Shown here one piece after another: positions 1 to 10,031 of a stretch of 35,427 nt of DNA (position 1 is the first letter of the stretch; the number at the start of each line of letters is the position of its first letter). Position numbers and translations under genes: made by a program. This stretch comes from Pseudomonadota bacterium (GTDB lineage: Bacteria; Pseudomonadota; Gammaproteobacteria; Burkholderiales; Casimicrobiaceae): assembly GCA_021784125.1 (NCBI GenBank), contig JAJXTF010000007.1, forward strand, positions 1 through 35,427. The letters are read 5' to 3'. The notes under the pieces are model-generated. The model saw nothing but the letters and a program-made list of their open reading frames with translations. It made no database searches and was not told the DNA's origin.

Positions 1-14
1 GCCCTGTCGCGTCC

Positions 15-50
15 CGTGTCCCGCCCCGTGTTCCGCCCCGTGTTCCGCCC
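15..50. repeat. Three tandem copies of a 12-bp unit (CGTGTYCCGCCC) abutting the stop codon of the downstream-annotated CDS
   Basis: Direct reading: CGTGTCCCGCCC (15-26), CGTGTTCCGCCC (27-38), CGTGTTCCGCCC (39-50). Confidence 0.85.
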
Positions 51-998
51 TCAGCGCAACTCGGGAATCGGCGTCACCAGCTCGCCGGTCGAAAACCAGC
101 TGTCGAGGTTGGCCTTGCACAGGTCGCCCATCGCCTTGCGCGTCTCCTGCGTCGCACTGCCGACGTGGGGAAGCAGGACGGCGTTTTCCAGCGCGAGGAG
201 TTCGTCGGGGATGTTCGGCTCGTCGGCGAACACGTCGAGCCCCGCCGCCCGGATCGTGCCGTCGGCCAGCGCGCGGACCAGTGCGGGCTCGTCGACGATC
301 GAGCCGCGCGCAATGTTGATCAGCGTGCCTTTCGCGCCCAGCGCCTGCAGCGTCCGCGCGTCGACGAGATGGCGCGTCGCCGCGCCGCCGGGGCAGGCGA
401 CGACCAGGTAATCGACCTCGCGTGCCAGCGTTTCCAAATCCGGAACGTAACGCCAGGAAACCTGCTGCGGCTTGCGCCCGGTGTAGGCGACCTTCATGCC
501 CATGGCCTCGACGCGGCGCGCGATCGCCTTGCCGATGCGCCCCAGGCCCAGGATGCCGACCGTGCGCCCGCCGAGCCTGGTCGCGAGCTCGGGTCCGCGC
601 CTCTTCCACTCGCCGGCGTGCACGAAGCGGTTGGCGCGCAGCAACCCTCTGCCGGTCAGCAGGATCAGCGCCACCGCGACGTCGGCCACGTCGTCGGTCA
701 GCACGTCGGGAGTGTTCGTCACCTTGATGCCGCGCGACCGGCAGTAATCGACGGGAACGCCGTCGTAGCCGACGCCGAAGACCGAGATGATCTCGAGCCC
801 GGGCAGCCGGTCGAGCAGCGTCGTCGGCGTGATCGTCCCGCCCCCCTGCACCAGGCCGCGCACTCGCGCCGCCGACGCCGCGAGCACGCCTTCCTTGTCG
901 GCTGCGAGGAAATGGTCGTGGCAGCGGTAGCCGGCCTTCAGAGGCTCGTAGAGCAAAGGGGGCAGCGCTGCGGTGACGAGGATGTCGACGTCGGGCAC
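51..998 (-). CDS. D-isomer-specific 2-hydroxyacid dehydrogenase (NAD-binding)
   Basis: Translation PDVDILVTAALPP...GRTVGILGLGRIGKAIARR...INIARGSIVDEPALVRAL...GLDVFADEPNIP...LLPHVGSATQETR; GxGxxG Rossmann motif and typical C-terminal signature. GTG start at 998 inferred. Confidence 0.93.
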   Translation of the reverse strand: MPDVDILVTAALPPLLYEPLKAGYRCHDHFLAADKEGVLAASAARVRGLVQGGGTITPTTLLDRLPGLEIISVFGVGYDGVPVDYCRSRGIKVTNTPDVLTDDVADVAVALILLTGRGLLRANRFVHAGEWKRRGPELATRLGGRTVGILGLGRIGKAIARRVEAMGMKVAYTGRKPQQVSWRYVPDLETLAREVDYLVVACPGGAATRHLVDARTLQALGAKGTLINIARGSIVDEPALVRALADGTIRAAGLDVFADEPNIPDELLALENAVLLPHVGSATQETRKAMGDLCKANLDSWFSTGELVTPIPELR

Positions 999-1024
999 GG
1001 GGCGCCTGCGAGGATTCCTGCGCG

Positions 1025-1828
1025 TCAGCGTGCGCGCGGATGTGCGCGGTACCACTCGAGCATCCCGGCGAGCATACCTGCGTCGCCGCCCGCCGTCTCC
1101 ACCGCTGGAAGCCCGCGCTCGCGGGCGCGTTCGGCAATGCGCGGATGGCCGGCGAACGCCGGCAGCCTGGCGAGCTGCCCGTGAGCTTCGGACGACAGCG
1201 CAGCGAGCAGGTTGTCGAGGCCTTCCGCCGAGGTCAGCGTCAGCGCATGGGCGCGCTCCTCGCGGATCGCCTCGACCAGTCCCTCGGCGCCCGACTGCGG
1301 CGCAACGCGCCGGTAGCAGGGAACGTGATCGACGGTCGCGCCGCGGGCGCGCAGCGAGTTGCCGAGGAATTCGCGCCCGCCTTCGCCGCGGAAGATGACG
1401 ACGCGCTTGCCCGACAGCCGGGCGAGCTCGGGCATCTGCAGCAGGCCTTCGCTGTCGTGCGAGGCCGTCGGAACCAGCGCGCCCGCGATGCCCACGCCGG
1501 CGAGAGCCTCGGCGGTGCCGGATCCCGGTGCGAAGGCGGCCAGATGTGCGGGCCAGTGGTCCGCCAGCGGTGCGCCGTACTCGACCGCGTTGGCCGAGAC
1601 GAAGATGGCGATGTCGTAGGAGGCGAGCTGCTCGTGCGCGTGCGCCAGCAACGCGATGTCCACCGGCGGCAGGATCACGATTGCCGGCCAGATCACCGGG
1701 GACCCGCCCAGGGCGGCGATCTTGGACGCGAACACGGCGGCCTGGCGCTGCGGACGCGTGACGATGACCCCGACGCCTGCGAGCGGGGCCGCTTCCCGCG
1801 GCGCTTCGGTCAGCGAATGCACGTCCAT
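1025..1828 (-). CDS. hemD: Uroporphyrinogen-III synthase
   Basis: 267 aa, VIVTRPQRQAAVFASKIAALGGSPVIWPAIVI...; directly downstream of hemC, as common in proteobacteria. Confidence 0.88.
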   Translation of the reverse strand: MDVHSLTEAPREAAPLAGVGVIVTRPQRQAAVFASKIAALGGSPVIWPAIVILPPVDIALLAHAHEQLASYDIAIFVSANAVEYGAPLADHWPAHLAAFAPGSGTAEALAGVGIAGALVPTASHDSEGLLQMPELARLSGKRVVIFRGEGGREFLGNSLRARGATVDHVPCYRRVAPQSGAEGLVEAIREERAHALTLTSAEGLDNLLAALSSEAHGQLARLPAFAGHPRIAERARERGLPAVETAGGDAGMLAGMLEWYRAHPRAR

Positions 1829-1836
1829 CGGAACCC

Positions 1837-2778
1837 TCAGGCCACCGCCGCGAAGCGATGTGCCCCGCGCGCGAGGAAATCATCGGCGAGCGCGCGTCCG
1901 AGGGCCTCGGCAGCCGCGACGTCGCCGACCGTCCCCTCGATTTCGCCCCGCAGCACGTCGCATCCGTCCCGGCTCGCTATCAGGCCGCGCAGCCACAACC
2001 GGTCCTCTTCCCATTCGGCATAGCCGGCGAGCGGCATCTGGCAGCTTCCGCCCAGCGCGCGGGAGAACGCGCGCTCGGCCGTGGTCGCGAACGTGGTCGC
2101 GGAATCGACGAGCGGACGCAGCGCGGCGATGACATCCGCACGGTCGCTGCGGCACTCGATGGCCAGCGCGCCCTGCCCCGGTGCGGGCAAGCTCTGGTCC
2201 GGGTCGAGCAGCGCGCGGATGCGCAGCCCGAGACCCAGGCGCTTCAGCCCCGCTGCGGCGAGAACGATCGCGGTGTAACCGCCTTCATCGAGCTTGCGCA
2301 GGCGGGTGTTGACGTTGCCGCGCAGCGACTCGATCCGCAGCCGCGGATGGCGCTCGCGCAGCTGCGCCTCGCGGCGCAGGCTCGACGTCCCGACCACCGC
2401 ATTCTCGGGAAGCGTGTCCAGGCTGTCGTGGGCGTTGGCGACCAGCGCGTCGCGCGGGTCCTCGCGCGCCGTGATCGCGCCGAGCACGAAGCCTTCGGGC
2501 AGGTCCATCGGCACGTCTTTCAGTGAATGGACCGCGAGGTCGGCGCGGCCGTCGCGCATCGCGGCTTCGAGCTCCTTGATGAACAGCCCCTTGCCGCCGA
2601 TCGTCGCCAGCGGGCGATCGAGGACGCGATCGCCCTGGGTCGTGAGGCCCAGGAGTTCGACCGAAGTGCCGGGATGGAGCGACTCGAGCCGGGCACGAAC
2701 GTGCTCGGCCTGCCACATGGCCAGCGCGGATTCGCGCGTCGCAATCGTCAGGCGTCGCGGCGCGACCGGTGCAGTCAT
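1837..2778 (-). CDS. hemC: Hydroxymethylbilane synthase (porphobilinogen deaminase)
   Basis: [23 protein letters not shown]...[36 protein letters not shown]...[15 protein letters not shown]; start chosen at MTAPVAPRR. Confidence 0.97.
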   Translation of the reverse strand: MTAPVAPRRLTIATRESALAMWQAEHVRARLESLHPGTSVELLGLTTQGDRVLDRPLATIGGKGLFIKELEAAMRDGRADLAVHSLKDVPMDLPEGFVLGAITAREDPRDALVANAHDSLDTLPENAVVGTSSLRREAQLRERHPRLRIESLRGNVNTRLRKLDEGGYTAIVLAAAGLKRLGLGLRIRALLDPDQSLPAPGQGALAIECRSDRADVIAALRPLVDSATTFATTAERAFSRALGGSCQMPLAGYAEWEEDRLWLRGLIASRDGCDVLRGEIEGTVGDVAAAEALGRALADDFLARGAHRFAAVA

Positions 2779-2906
2779 CGGGGGCGAAAGCGCGTCACGC
2801 GAACGGCGAGGTGACGGAATGGGGCGGCGCCGTGCAAAGTTCAAAAGTCGATATTAGCATTGCCGGCGCAAAGGCCGGCCGGTGGCCCGCGGGCTATCAT
2901 TACCGG

Positions 2907-3887
2907 ATGCGCATCGTCATCACCGGCGGCGGCGGGTTCCTCGGGTCGAGGCTCGCGCGCCGGTTGCTCGAGCGCGGGACGCTGACCGACGCCCGCGGCA
3001 GCGAGCGCGAGATCCGCGAGATCGTGCTTCTCGATGTCGCACACCCGGCAGCTGCGATCGACGACGCCAGGCTGGTCTGCCGCGTCGGCGATCTCGCCGA
3101 TGCAGCCACCGTCGACGAGGCTTTCGCCGGCGGCGTCGACTCGGTGTTCCACCTGGCCGCCGTCGTCAGCGGACAGGCCGAGGCCGATTTCGACATCGGC
3201 ATGCGGATCAATCTCGATGCGACACGCCTGCTGCTCGAGCGCTGCCGCAGGCTCGAAGCGCCGCCCAAGCTGGTGTTCGCGAGCTCGCTGGCGGTGTTCG
3301 GCGGCCCGCTGCCCGATCCCGTCCCCGACGACGCGCCGCTGATGCCGCAGGCCTCCTACGGCACGCAGAAGGCGATCGGCGAGCTGCTGGTCTACGACAT
3401 GACGCGCAAGGGTTACATCGACGGCCGCAGCCTGCGGCTGCCGACCGTCACCGTGCGTCCGGGGAAGCCCAATCGCGCGGCATCGTCGTTCGCCAGCGGC
3501 ATCGTCCGCGAGCCGCTGGCCGGCATCGATGCCGAATGCCCGGTGGCCCCGACGACGCGGATGTGGGTCACCTCGCCGCGCAGCGTCGTCGACAACATCG
3601 TCATCGGACACGAAGCGCCCGCCTTCGCCTTTGCCCATACGAGATCGGTCAACGTTCCGGGACTGTGCGTGGCTGTGGGCGAGATGGTCGAGGCGCTGCG
3701 CGCGGTTGCAGGCGACCGGGTCGCCGCGCGCGTCCACTGGCGCCACGATGCCGCCATCGATCGGATCGTGTCGACCTGGCCGGCCAACTTCGCCCCGCAG
3801 CTCGGCCCCGCGCTGGGGATGCGCGGCGATGCCGGTTTCGAGGACATCGTCCGTGCCTACATCGCCGAGGACATGCCCCGCAGCTGA
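2907..3887 (+). CDS. denD: NAD-dependent epimerase/dehydratase family, D-erythronate dehydrogenase-like
   Basis: MRIVITGGGGFLGSRLARRLL...SFASGIVREPLAG...TRMWVTSPRSVVDNIVIGHE; extended SDR with DenD-type sequence pattern. Confidence 0.8.
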   Translation: MRIVITGGGGFLGSRLARRLLERGTLTDARGSEREIREIVLLDVAHPAAAIDDARLVCRVGDLADAATVDEAFAGGVDSVFHLAAVVSGQAEADFDIGMRINLDATRLLLERCRRLEAPPKLVFASSLAVFGGPLPDPVPDDAPLMPQASYGTQKAIGELLVYDMTRKGYIDGRSLRLPTVTVRPGKPNRAASSFASGIVREPLAGIDAECPVAPTTRMWVTSPRSVVDNIVIGHEAPAFAFAHTRSVNVPGLCVAVGEMVEALRAVAGDRVAARVHWRHDAAIDRIVSTWPANFAPQLGPALGMRGDAGFEDIVRAYIAEDMPRS

Positions 3888-3926
3888 CCTTCGGGCCGCC
3901 GATGCCGGCACGGGCGCCGCCTTGAG

Positions 3927-4916
<990 letters not shown>

Positions 4917-5055
4917 GGTGGGCGGGAGCGGCGATGATCGGCGGCGAAAGCGGGGCGGCAACCGGCGTCGTGCCGGCACCGCGCCGGGAACAGGAACGGG
5001 AACGCGGATCGACCCGGCGGCATCGAATGGCCGGAACACCCCATCCACCGACGCC

Positions 5056-5763
5056 ATGGTAGCCCCCGACACCCGCCCGCCCCTGCCGACCGTAACGGAT
5101 CCCGAAGTCCGGCCGGCTGCCGTTCCCGCCGCGCTGCGGACATTCGAAGCGCTGATGCGGCGCAACAACCGCAGGCTGTTCCGCACCGCGAGGGCGATCC
5201 TGCGCAATGACGCGGCGGCCGAGGACGCGCTGCAGGATGCCTACGTCGCCGCGTTTCGGGGCCTCGACCGCTTCCGCGGCGAGGCCGAGCTCTCGACCTG
5301 GCTCACCCGCATCGTCGTCAACCAGGCGCTGCAGGCCCTGCGCAAGTCGGGACGCGAGCGCGTCGTCGTCCCGATCGCGGGCCCCGAGGGCGACGAGCCG
5401 GACAGGATCGACGCGATCCCCGACGCATCGACGCAGGGGACGCCGGAGGACGCGATGCTGCGCAGTGAGCTGCGGCGCCTGATCGAGCGCAAGATCGACG
5501 CGCTGCCGGCGGACTTTCGTACCGTCTTCGTCATGCGCGAAGTCGAGGAAATGACCGTTCAGGAGACCGCCCGCTGCCTCGAGCTCCCCGAGGCGACGGT
5601 GCGCACGCGGCTGTTTCGGGCCAAGGCGCGACTGCGGGAATCGATCGCGACCGAGCTCGAGGTCGCGGCGCAGGACGTCTACGCCTTCGACGGCGCGCGT
5701 TGCGACCGCATCGTCACGGCCGTGCTGCTGAGAATCGTGCAGGAATCCCGTCCGGACGGCTGA
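5056..5763 (+). CDS. RNA polymerase sigma factor, sigma-70/ECF family
   Basis: RTARAILRNDAAAEDALQDAYVAAFRGLDRFRGEAELSTWLTRIVVNQALQALRK...LPADFRTVFVMREVEEMTVQETARCLELPEATVRTRLFRAKARLR; sigma2 and sigma4 regions. Start at MVAPDTRPP inferred. Confidence 0.93.
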   Translation: MVAPDTRPPLPTVTDPEVRPAAVPAALRTFEALMRRNNRRLFRTARAILRNDAAAEDALQDAYVAAFRGLDRFRGEAELSTWLTRIVVNQALQALRKSGRERVVVPIAGPEGDEPDRIDAIPDASTQGTPEDAMLRSELRRLIERKIDALPADFRTVFVMREVEEMTVQETARCLELPEATVRTRLFRAKARLRESIATELEVAAQDVYAFDGARCDRIVTAVLLRIVQESRPDG

Positions 5764-5917
5764 AACCGGCCCGTCGCCCCCCCCGCCGTCTCCGCGGCGC
5801 CGCAGTCCGGGGCGGCGCAGCGTCGCAGCGCTGCATCCGAAACCGCCCCGCATCCGTATCTGACCGGTGTGTCCCCGCGTTCGACTGTCTCGAACGCAGA
5901 ATCCACGAGGAGAAGCC

Positions 5918-6442
5918 ATGAATGCCGTTCATTGCGCAGTTGCCGCAGCCCTGACCGTCGCGACCTTCGCCGTCCAGGCGCAAGCTGCCGGCCCCACGGA
6001 TCCGCAGATCGCCGCGATCGTCGTCACCGCGAACCAGGTCGACATCGATGCGGGCAGGCTCGCGGAGGCACGGGCGGCCAGCCCCGAGGTGAAGGCCTTT
6101 GGAAAGATGATGGTCACCGACCACAGCGGCGTCAACGCCGCCGCCGTGGCGCTGGTGACGAGGCTGCAGGTCACGCCCGAGGACAACCCGACCGCCGAAA
6201 GCCTAAGGAAAGGCGGGCAAGACAACGTCGCGCAGTTGCAGGCGCTGCAGGGGCCCGCGTTCGACAAGGCATACATCGATCACGAGGTCGCCTATCACGA
6301 AGCGGTGCTCGATGCCGTCGACAAGACGCTGATCCCGGATGCGCAGAACGCCGACCTCAAGGCCCTGCTGATCAAGGTGCGCCCCGCGTTCGTCGCCCAC
6401 CTCGACCACGCCAAGGCGCTGCAGGCAACGCTCGGAAAATGA
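5918..6442 (+). CDS. DUF4142 domain protein, secreted
   Basis: Signal peptide MNAVHCAVAAALTVATFAVQAQA; IAAIVVTANQVDIDAGRLAEARAASPEVKAFGKMMVTDHSGVN...YIDHEVAYHEAVLDAVD; SD AGGAG before ATG. Confidence 0.9.
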   Translation: MNAVHCAVAAALTVATFAVQAQAAGPTDPQIAAIVVTANQVDIDAGRLAEARAASPEVKAFGKMMVTDHSGVNAAAVALVTRLQVTPEDNPTAESLRKGGQDNVAQLQALQGPAFDKAYIDHEVAYHEAVLDAVDKTLIPDAQNADLKALLIKVRPAFVAHLDHAKALQATLGK

Positions 6443-6509
6443 GCGGCAGCCGGGTGACGATGCGGTGGGAACTGGCGCTTCGCGTCCCGATCCGGGCGGA
6501 GGCCTTTCG

Positions 6510-6896
6510 ATGAACGACAGGCGCAGGCAGCGGCGACGGTTCATGCTGATCGCGTGCGGCGCCATCGCCACGCTTCGGGGGCAGGCATCGTGGGGGGCCA
6601 CCGTCACCCCCGGCCCCAGCCCGAGCGCCGACGCCACCCGCGCCGGGACGCGCGTGCACGAGGTGACCATCGACGCTTTCGCGTTCGCGCCGGCGGCCGT
6701 CAGCGTAGATCGCGGCGACACGGTCGTCTGGCGCAACGACGACCCGGTCCCCCACACGGTCACGGCACCGGGAAGCTTCGATTCGGGAGCGATCGCGGCC
6801 GGCGGCAGCTGGCGCTACACGGCCGCCACCCGCGGCCGCTACGAATACGTCTGCAGCTTCCACCCGACGATGAAGGGGTTGCTGGTCGTCCGCTGA
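6510..6896 (+). CDS. Cupredoxin (plastocyanin/amicyanin-like), exported
   Basis: VHEVTIDAFAFAPAAVSVDRGDTVVWRNDDPVPHTVTAPGSFDSG...GRYEYVCSFHPTMKGLLVVR; type 1 Cu ligands H...C..H..M. Confidence 0.92.
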   Translation: MNDRRRQRRRFMLIACGAIATLRGQASWGATVTPGPSPSADATRAGTRVHEVTIDAFAFAPAAVSVDRGDTVVWRNDDPVPHTVTAPGSFDSGAIAAGGSWRYTAATRGRYEYVCSFHPTMKGLLVVR

Positions 6897-6975
6897 GGGC
6901 CGGTACCCCTACCCGTATCCGTACCATCGACGCCACATTGCAGCGCAACAGACCGCGCTCGAAGCCCCTTCCTCC

Positions 6976-7005
6976 TTGCGACCGCCATCCGCGGCAACCT
7001 AGACT
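6976..7005 (+). promoter_or_regulatory. Candidate sigma70-type promoter upstream of sorA-like gene
   Basis: TTGCGA (6976-6981), 18-bp spacer, TAGACT (7000-7005), about 110 bp before the ATG. Confidence 0.3.
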
Positions 7006-7114
7006 TGCCAGGCGCATCGCGGCATGACGAGAAGAGTGCCCCCGCAGCCAGGGGACGCCGCACAGGGAACATCAACCCTGCGGTCGCGACTCACCCACGC
7101 AAATCGGAGGACTC

Positions 7115-8353
7115 ATGGACGGTTCGGATTTCACGCGGCGATTCCCGGGGGATCGCCGCAGATTCCTGCGCGGCGCAGCTTCGCTCGGGGCAGGTGCGAT
7201 GCTCGGCTCGACGGCGCTGCGGGCGATGGCAGCCAACAGCTACATGCTCCCGATCGGCAACGGGGAGCGGCCGGTGGTCCAGTATCCGCAGAAGCGGCCG
7301 CTGATCGTCCTGACGAGCCGCCCGCCGCAGCTCGAGACGCCATTCGAGGTCTTCAATGAAAGCGTGGTCACGCCCAACGACGCGTTCTTCGTTCGCTACC
7401 ACCTCGCGGGCGTTCCGACCAGCATCGACCTCGACACGTTCCGGATCAACATCAAGGGCGCGGTCGACACGCCGATCTCCCTTTCGGTCGACGAGCTGAA
7501 GCGCTTCCAGTGGACCGAGTACTACGCGGTCAACCAGTGCTCGGGCAACAGCCGCGGCCTCTTCGAGCCGCGAGTGGCCGGCGGACAGCTCGCCAACGGC
7601 GCGATGGGCAATGCCAAGTGGCGCGGCGTGCCACTGAAGAACATCCTCGACAAGGCCGGCGTGCAGAAGGGCGCGAAGCAGGTCACGTTCGGCGGCGTCG
7701 ACGGGCCGGTGCTTCCGACGACCCCGGACTTCGCCAAGGCGCTGGACATCGATCACGCAATGGACGGCGAGGTGATGATCGCCTACCAGATGAACGACGC
7801 CGACCTGCCGATGCTGAACGGCTATCCGGTGCGCCTGATCGTCCCCGGCTACTACGGCACCTACTGGGTCAAGCACCTGAACGAGATCACCGTCATCGAC
7901 GACACGCTGAAGAACTTCTGGATGGGCACCGCCTACCGGATTCCCGACAACACCTGTGCCTGCACGCCTCCCGGCAAGCTGCCGGAGAAGTGGCGGCCGA
8001 TCGGCCAGTTCGACGTCCGGTCGTTCATCACCAGCGTCAAGGACGGCGCCAGGGTTCCCGCGGGCAAGCCTTTCACGATCCGCGGCATGGCCTTCGATGC
8101 CGGCTACGGCATCCGCGACGTCGCGGTGTCGACCGACAACGGCCGCAGCTGGCACGAGGCGCAGCTCGGCAAGGACCTCGGCAAGTACTCGTTCCGCGAA
8201 TGGCACGCCTCGGTCACGCTGCCGGCGGGCGCGCGGACGCTGAAGGTACGTGCCGTCAACGGCATCGGCCAGTCGCAGCCGTCGGACCCGCTGTGGAATC
8301 CTGCCGGGTACATGCGCAACATCGTCGAAACGACGCACGTGCACGCGGCCTGA
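7115..8353 (+). CDS. sorA: Molybdopterin-dependent sulfite dehydrogenase catalytic subunit (SorA-like), Tat-exported
   Basis: Tat motif DRRRFLRGA; sulfite-oxidase fold signatures FFVRYHLAGVP...YYAVNQCSGNSRGLFEPR (conserved Cys)...NAKWRGVPLKNILDKAGV...GYPVRLIVPGYYGTYWVKHLNEI. Confidence 0.9.
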   Translation: MDGSDFTRRFPGDRRRFLRGAASLGAGAMLGSTALRAMAANSYMLPIGNGERPVVQYPQKRPLIVLTSRPPQLETPFEVFNESVVTPNDAFFVRYHLAGVPTSIDLDTFRINIKGAVDTPISLSVDELKRFQWTEYYAVNQCSGNSRGLFEPRVAGGQLANGAMGNAKWRGVPLKNILDKAGVQKGAKQVTFGGVDGPVLPTTPDFAKALDIDHAMDGEVMIAYQMNDADLPMLNGYPVRLIVPGYYGTYWVKHLNEITVIDDTLKNFWMGTAYRIPDNTCACTPPGKLPEKWRPIGQFDVRSFITSVKDGARVPAGKPFTIRGMAFDAGYGIRDVAVSTDNGRSWHEAQLGKDLGKYSFREWHASVTLPAGARTLKVRAVNGIGQSQPSDPLWNPAGYMRNIVETTHVHAA

Positions 8354-8364
8354 GGAGGAAAAAG

Positions 8365-8691
8365 ATGCTACGCAAGATCCGTATCCAGGCAGCGTTCGCC
8401 GGCAGCTTCGCGCTGCTGTCGGCAGGGGCCATCACCGCGGCGGGGCTGACCATCCAGCTTCCGCCCGAGACCGCCGACTTCACGCCGGGCCCGGGCGTCC
8501 AGCTCGCCGAGCAGAATTGCAAGACCTGCCACTCGGCCGACTACATCAAGACCCAGCCTTCCGGGAAGCCTTTTGCGTTCTGGAAGGTCGAGGTAGAGAA
8601 GATGAAGAAGCTCTACGGCGCCAACATCGCCGACGCCGACATCGAGCCGATCGCGAAGTACCTGACCGCGCATTACGGCGACGGGAAGTAG
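8365..8691 (+). CDS. sorB: Sulfite dehydrogenase cytochrome c subunit (SorB-like)
   Basis: Signal peptide, single CxxCH haem motif (NCKTCHSADYIKTQP), immediately downstream of sorA with SD AGGAGG. Confidence 0.87.
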   Translation: MLRKIRIQAAFAGSFALLSAGAITAAGLTIQLPPETADFTPGPGVQLAEQNCKTCHSADYIKTQPSGKPFAFWKVEVEKMKKLYGANIADADIEPIAKYLTAHYGDGK

Positions 8692-8700
8692 CGCCTCCGC

Positions 8701-8778
8701 CTCGCCCCACCCTCACCCCAACCCCCTCCCGCTTGCGGGAGAGGGGGCCGAGCGAGAGCGCGGCGGGTGAGGGGCTGT
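8701..8778. repeat. Intergenic palindromic (REP-like) element / candidate bidirectional terminator
   Basis: CCCTCACCCCAACCCCCTCCCGC-TT-GCGGGAGAGGGGG...GGGTGAGGGG; nested inverted repeat between convergent genes; this sequence type is widespread in proteobacterial intergenic regions. Confidence 0.7.
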
Positions 8779-8782
8779 CGCT

Positions 8783-9961
8783 TCAGAGCCGATGCGTCAT
8801 GTCGGTGACCGCAAGGCTCGACCATGCGGCATCGCCGCGCGCGAGCAGCAGCACCTTGAACAGCTCGCCCATCTCCGCCGGCGAGATCAGCCTCTGGACC
8901 GCGGCGGCCTCGCGGATGTAGGCCAGCGATTCGGGCGCACCCGTCGCGGCGAGCAGGTCGAGGATGCCGCAGCCGAGCAGGAACGAGGCCTGGGTCGCGA
9001 AGCCGGCGACCTGCATCCCCGCGGCCTCGGCAGCCTCGGCGATCGCGGTGAAATCGACGTGCGCCGTGAGATCCGACAGCCCCGGCCACAGGAATGGATC
9101 GGCGTGCGAGCGATGCCGGTAATGGCCGAGCAGCGTGCCCTCGCTGCGCTGCGGATGGTAGTACTCGGCCCGCGGAAAGCCATAGTCGACGATCATCAGC
9201 GCCCCCCGTCGCAGGCGGCGCGCCAGCGTGCCGACCAGCGCCTCGGCCGCCGGATTGATCTCGCTCGCATAGTCGCCCGCCTCCGGAAATCGCGCCCGGG
9301 CGATCGAGAGCAGCCGCGGATCGGCGAGAGGTCGATCCTCCCACGCGAGCACCCCGTCCTTCCAGGCAACGCCGCGCTCGTACCAGGCGTCGCCGCGGCG
9401 CGCGACGACCCGCGGCGCGATGGCGTCGAGCACTTCGTTCATGACGACCACGCCGTCGACATCCTGCGGCAGGCGGTCGAGCCATTCGACCCGGGCAGCC
9501 GCGCCCGGTGCGAGCGCAGCGATCGTCGCGCGCTGCCGCTGGCGCAGGTCGGGACTGACCTCGAGGATCGAGTAGACGAGCGATGCGGACAGCGTCGGAC
9601 CGCCACATCGCGCCAGCGCATTCAGCATCGACGCCGCGAGCGCGCCGCTGCCCGCACCCAGCTCGACGATGCGCTGCGTGCCCGTCGCCTGCAGGATCGC
9701 ATGCGCCTGCTGCGCGAGCGCCGCGCCGTAGAGCGGGGACAGCTCGGGACCCGTGACGAAATCACCGTCGGTGCCGAACTTGCGCGCGCCGGCGACGTAG
9801 TACCCGAGCGACGGCGCGTAGAGCGCGATCTCCATGTAGCGGGTGAACGGCAGGAAGCCGCCGCCGCCCGCGATCTCCTCGCGCACCCGGGCGACGACGC
9901 GCGCGCTGTGGGCGCGCGCGGCTTCGTCGGGAGCAGGCAGCGGCGCGGCGTGGACGGTCAT
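8783..9961 (-). CDS. SAM-dependent methyltransferase, MidA/NDUFAF7 family
   Basis: FLPFTRYMEIALYAPSLGYY...KFGTDGDFVTGPELSPLYGAALAQQ...IVELGAGSGALAASML...VVMNEVLDAI...GALMIVDYGFPRAEYYHPQRSEGTLLGHYRHR. Confidence 0.92.
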   Translation of the reverse strand: MTVHAAPLPAPDEAARAHSARVVARVREEIAGGGGFLPFTRYMEIALYAPSLGYYVAGARKFGTDGDFVTGPELSPLYGAALAQQAHAILQATGTQRIVELGAGSGALAASMLNALARCGGPTLSASLVYSILEVSPDLRQRQRATIAALAPGAAARVEWLDRLPQDVDGVVVMNEVLDAIAPRVVARRGDAWYERGVAWKDGVLAWEDRPLADPRLLSIARARFPEAGDYASEINPAAEALVGTLARRLRRGALMIVDYGFPRAEYYHPQRSEGTLLGHYRHRSHADPFLWPGLSDLTAHVDFTAIAEAAEAAGMQVAGFATQASFLLGCGILDLLAATGAPESLAYIREAAAVQRLISPAEMGELFKVLLLARGDAAWSSLAVTDMTHRL

Positions 9962-10031
9962 GGGCGCGATGGCGGGACTATGCTAGATTGCCAGCCAGTC
10001 TAATCGACCGGCAGGTCCCGAAAGGCGCGGC

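Noticed and set aside
165-1184. Long plus-strand ORF (339 aa) opposite hydroxyacid dehydrogenase/hemD
   Set aside because: Antisense open frame caused by high GC; composition rich in R/Q/D/H with no recognisable domain, and the minus strand encodes well-conserved proteins.
51-1883. 610-aa fused ORF reported in the track
   Set aside because: Upstream half is an out-of-frame reading of hemD (Arg/Ala-rich); real dehydrogenase starts at the GTG at 998.
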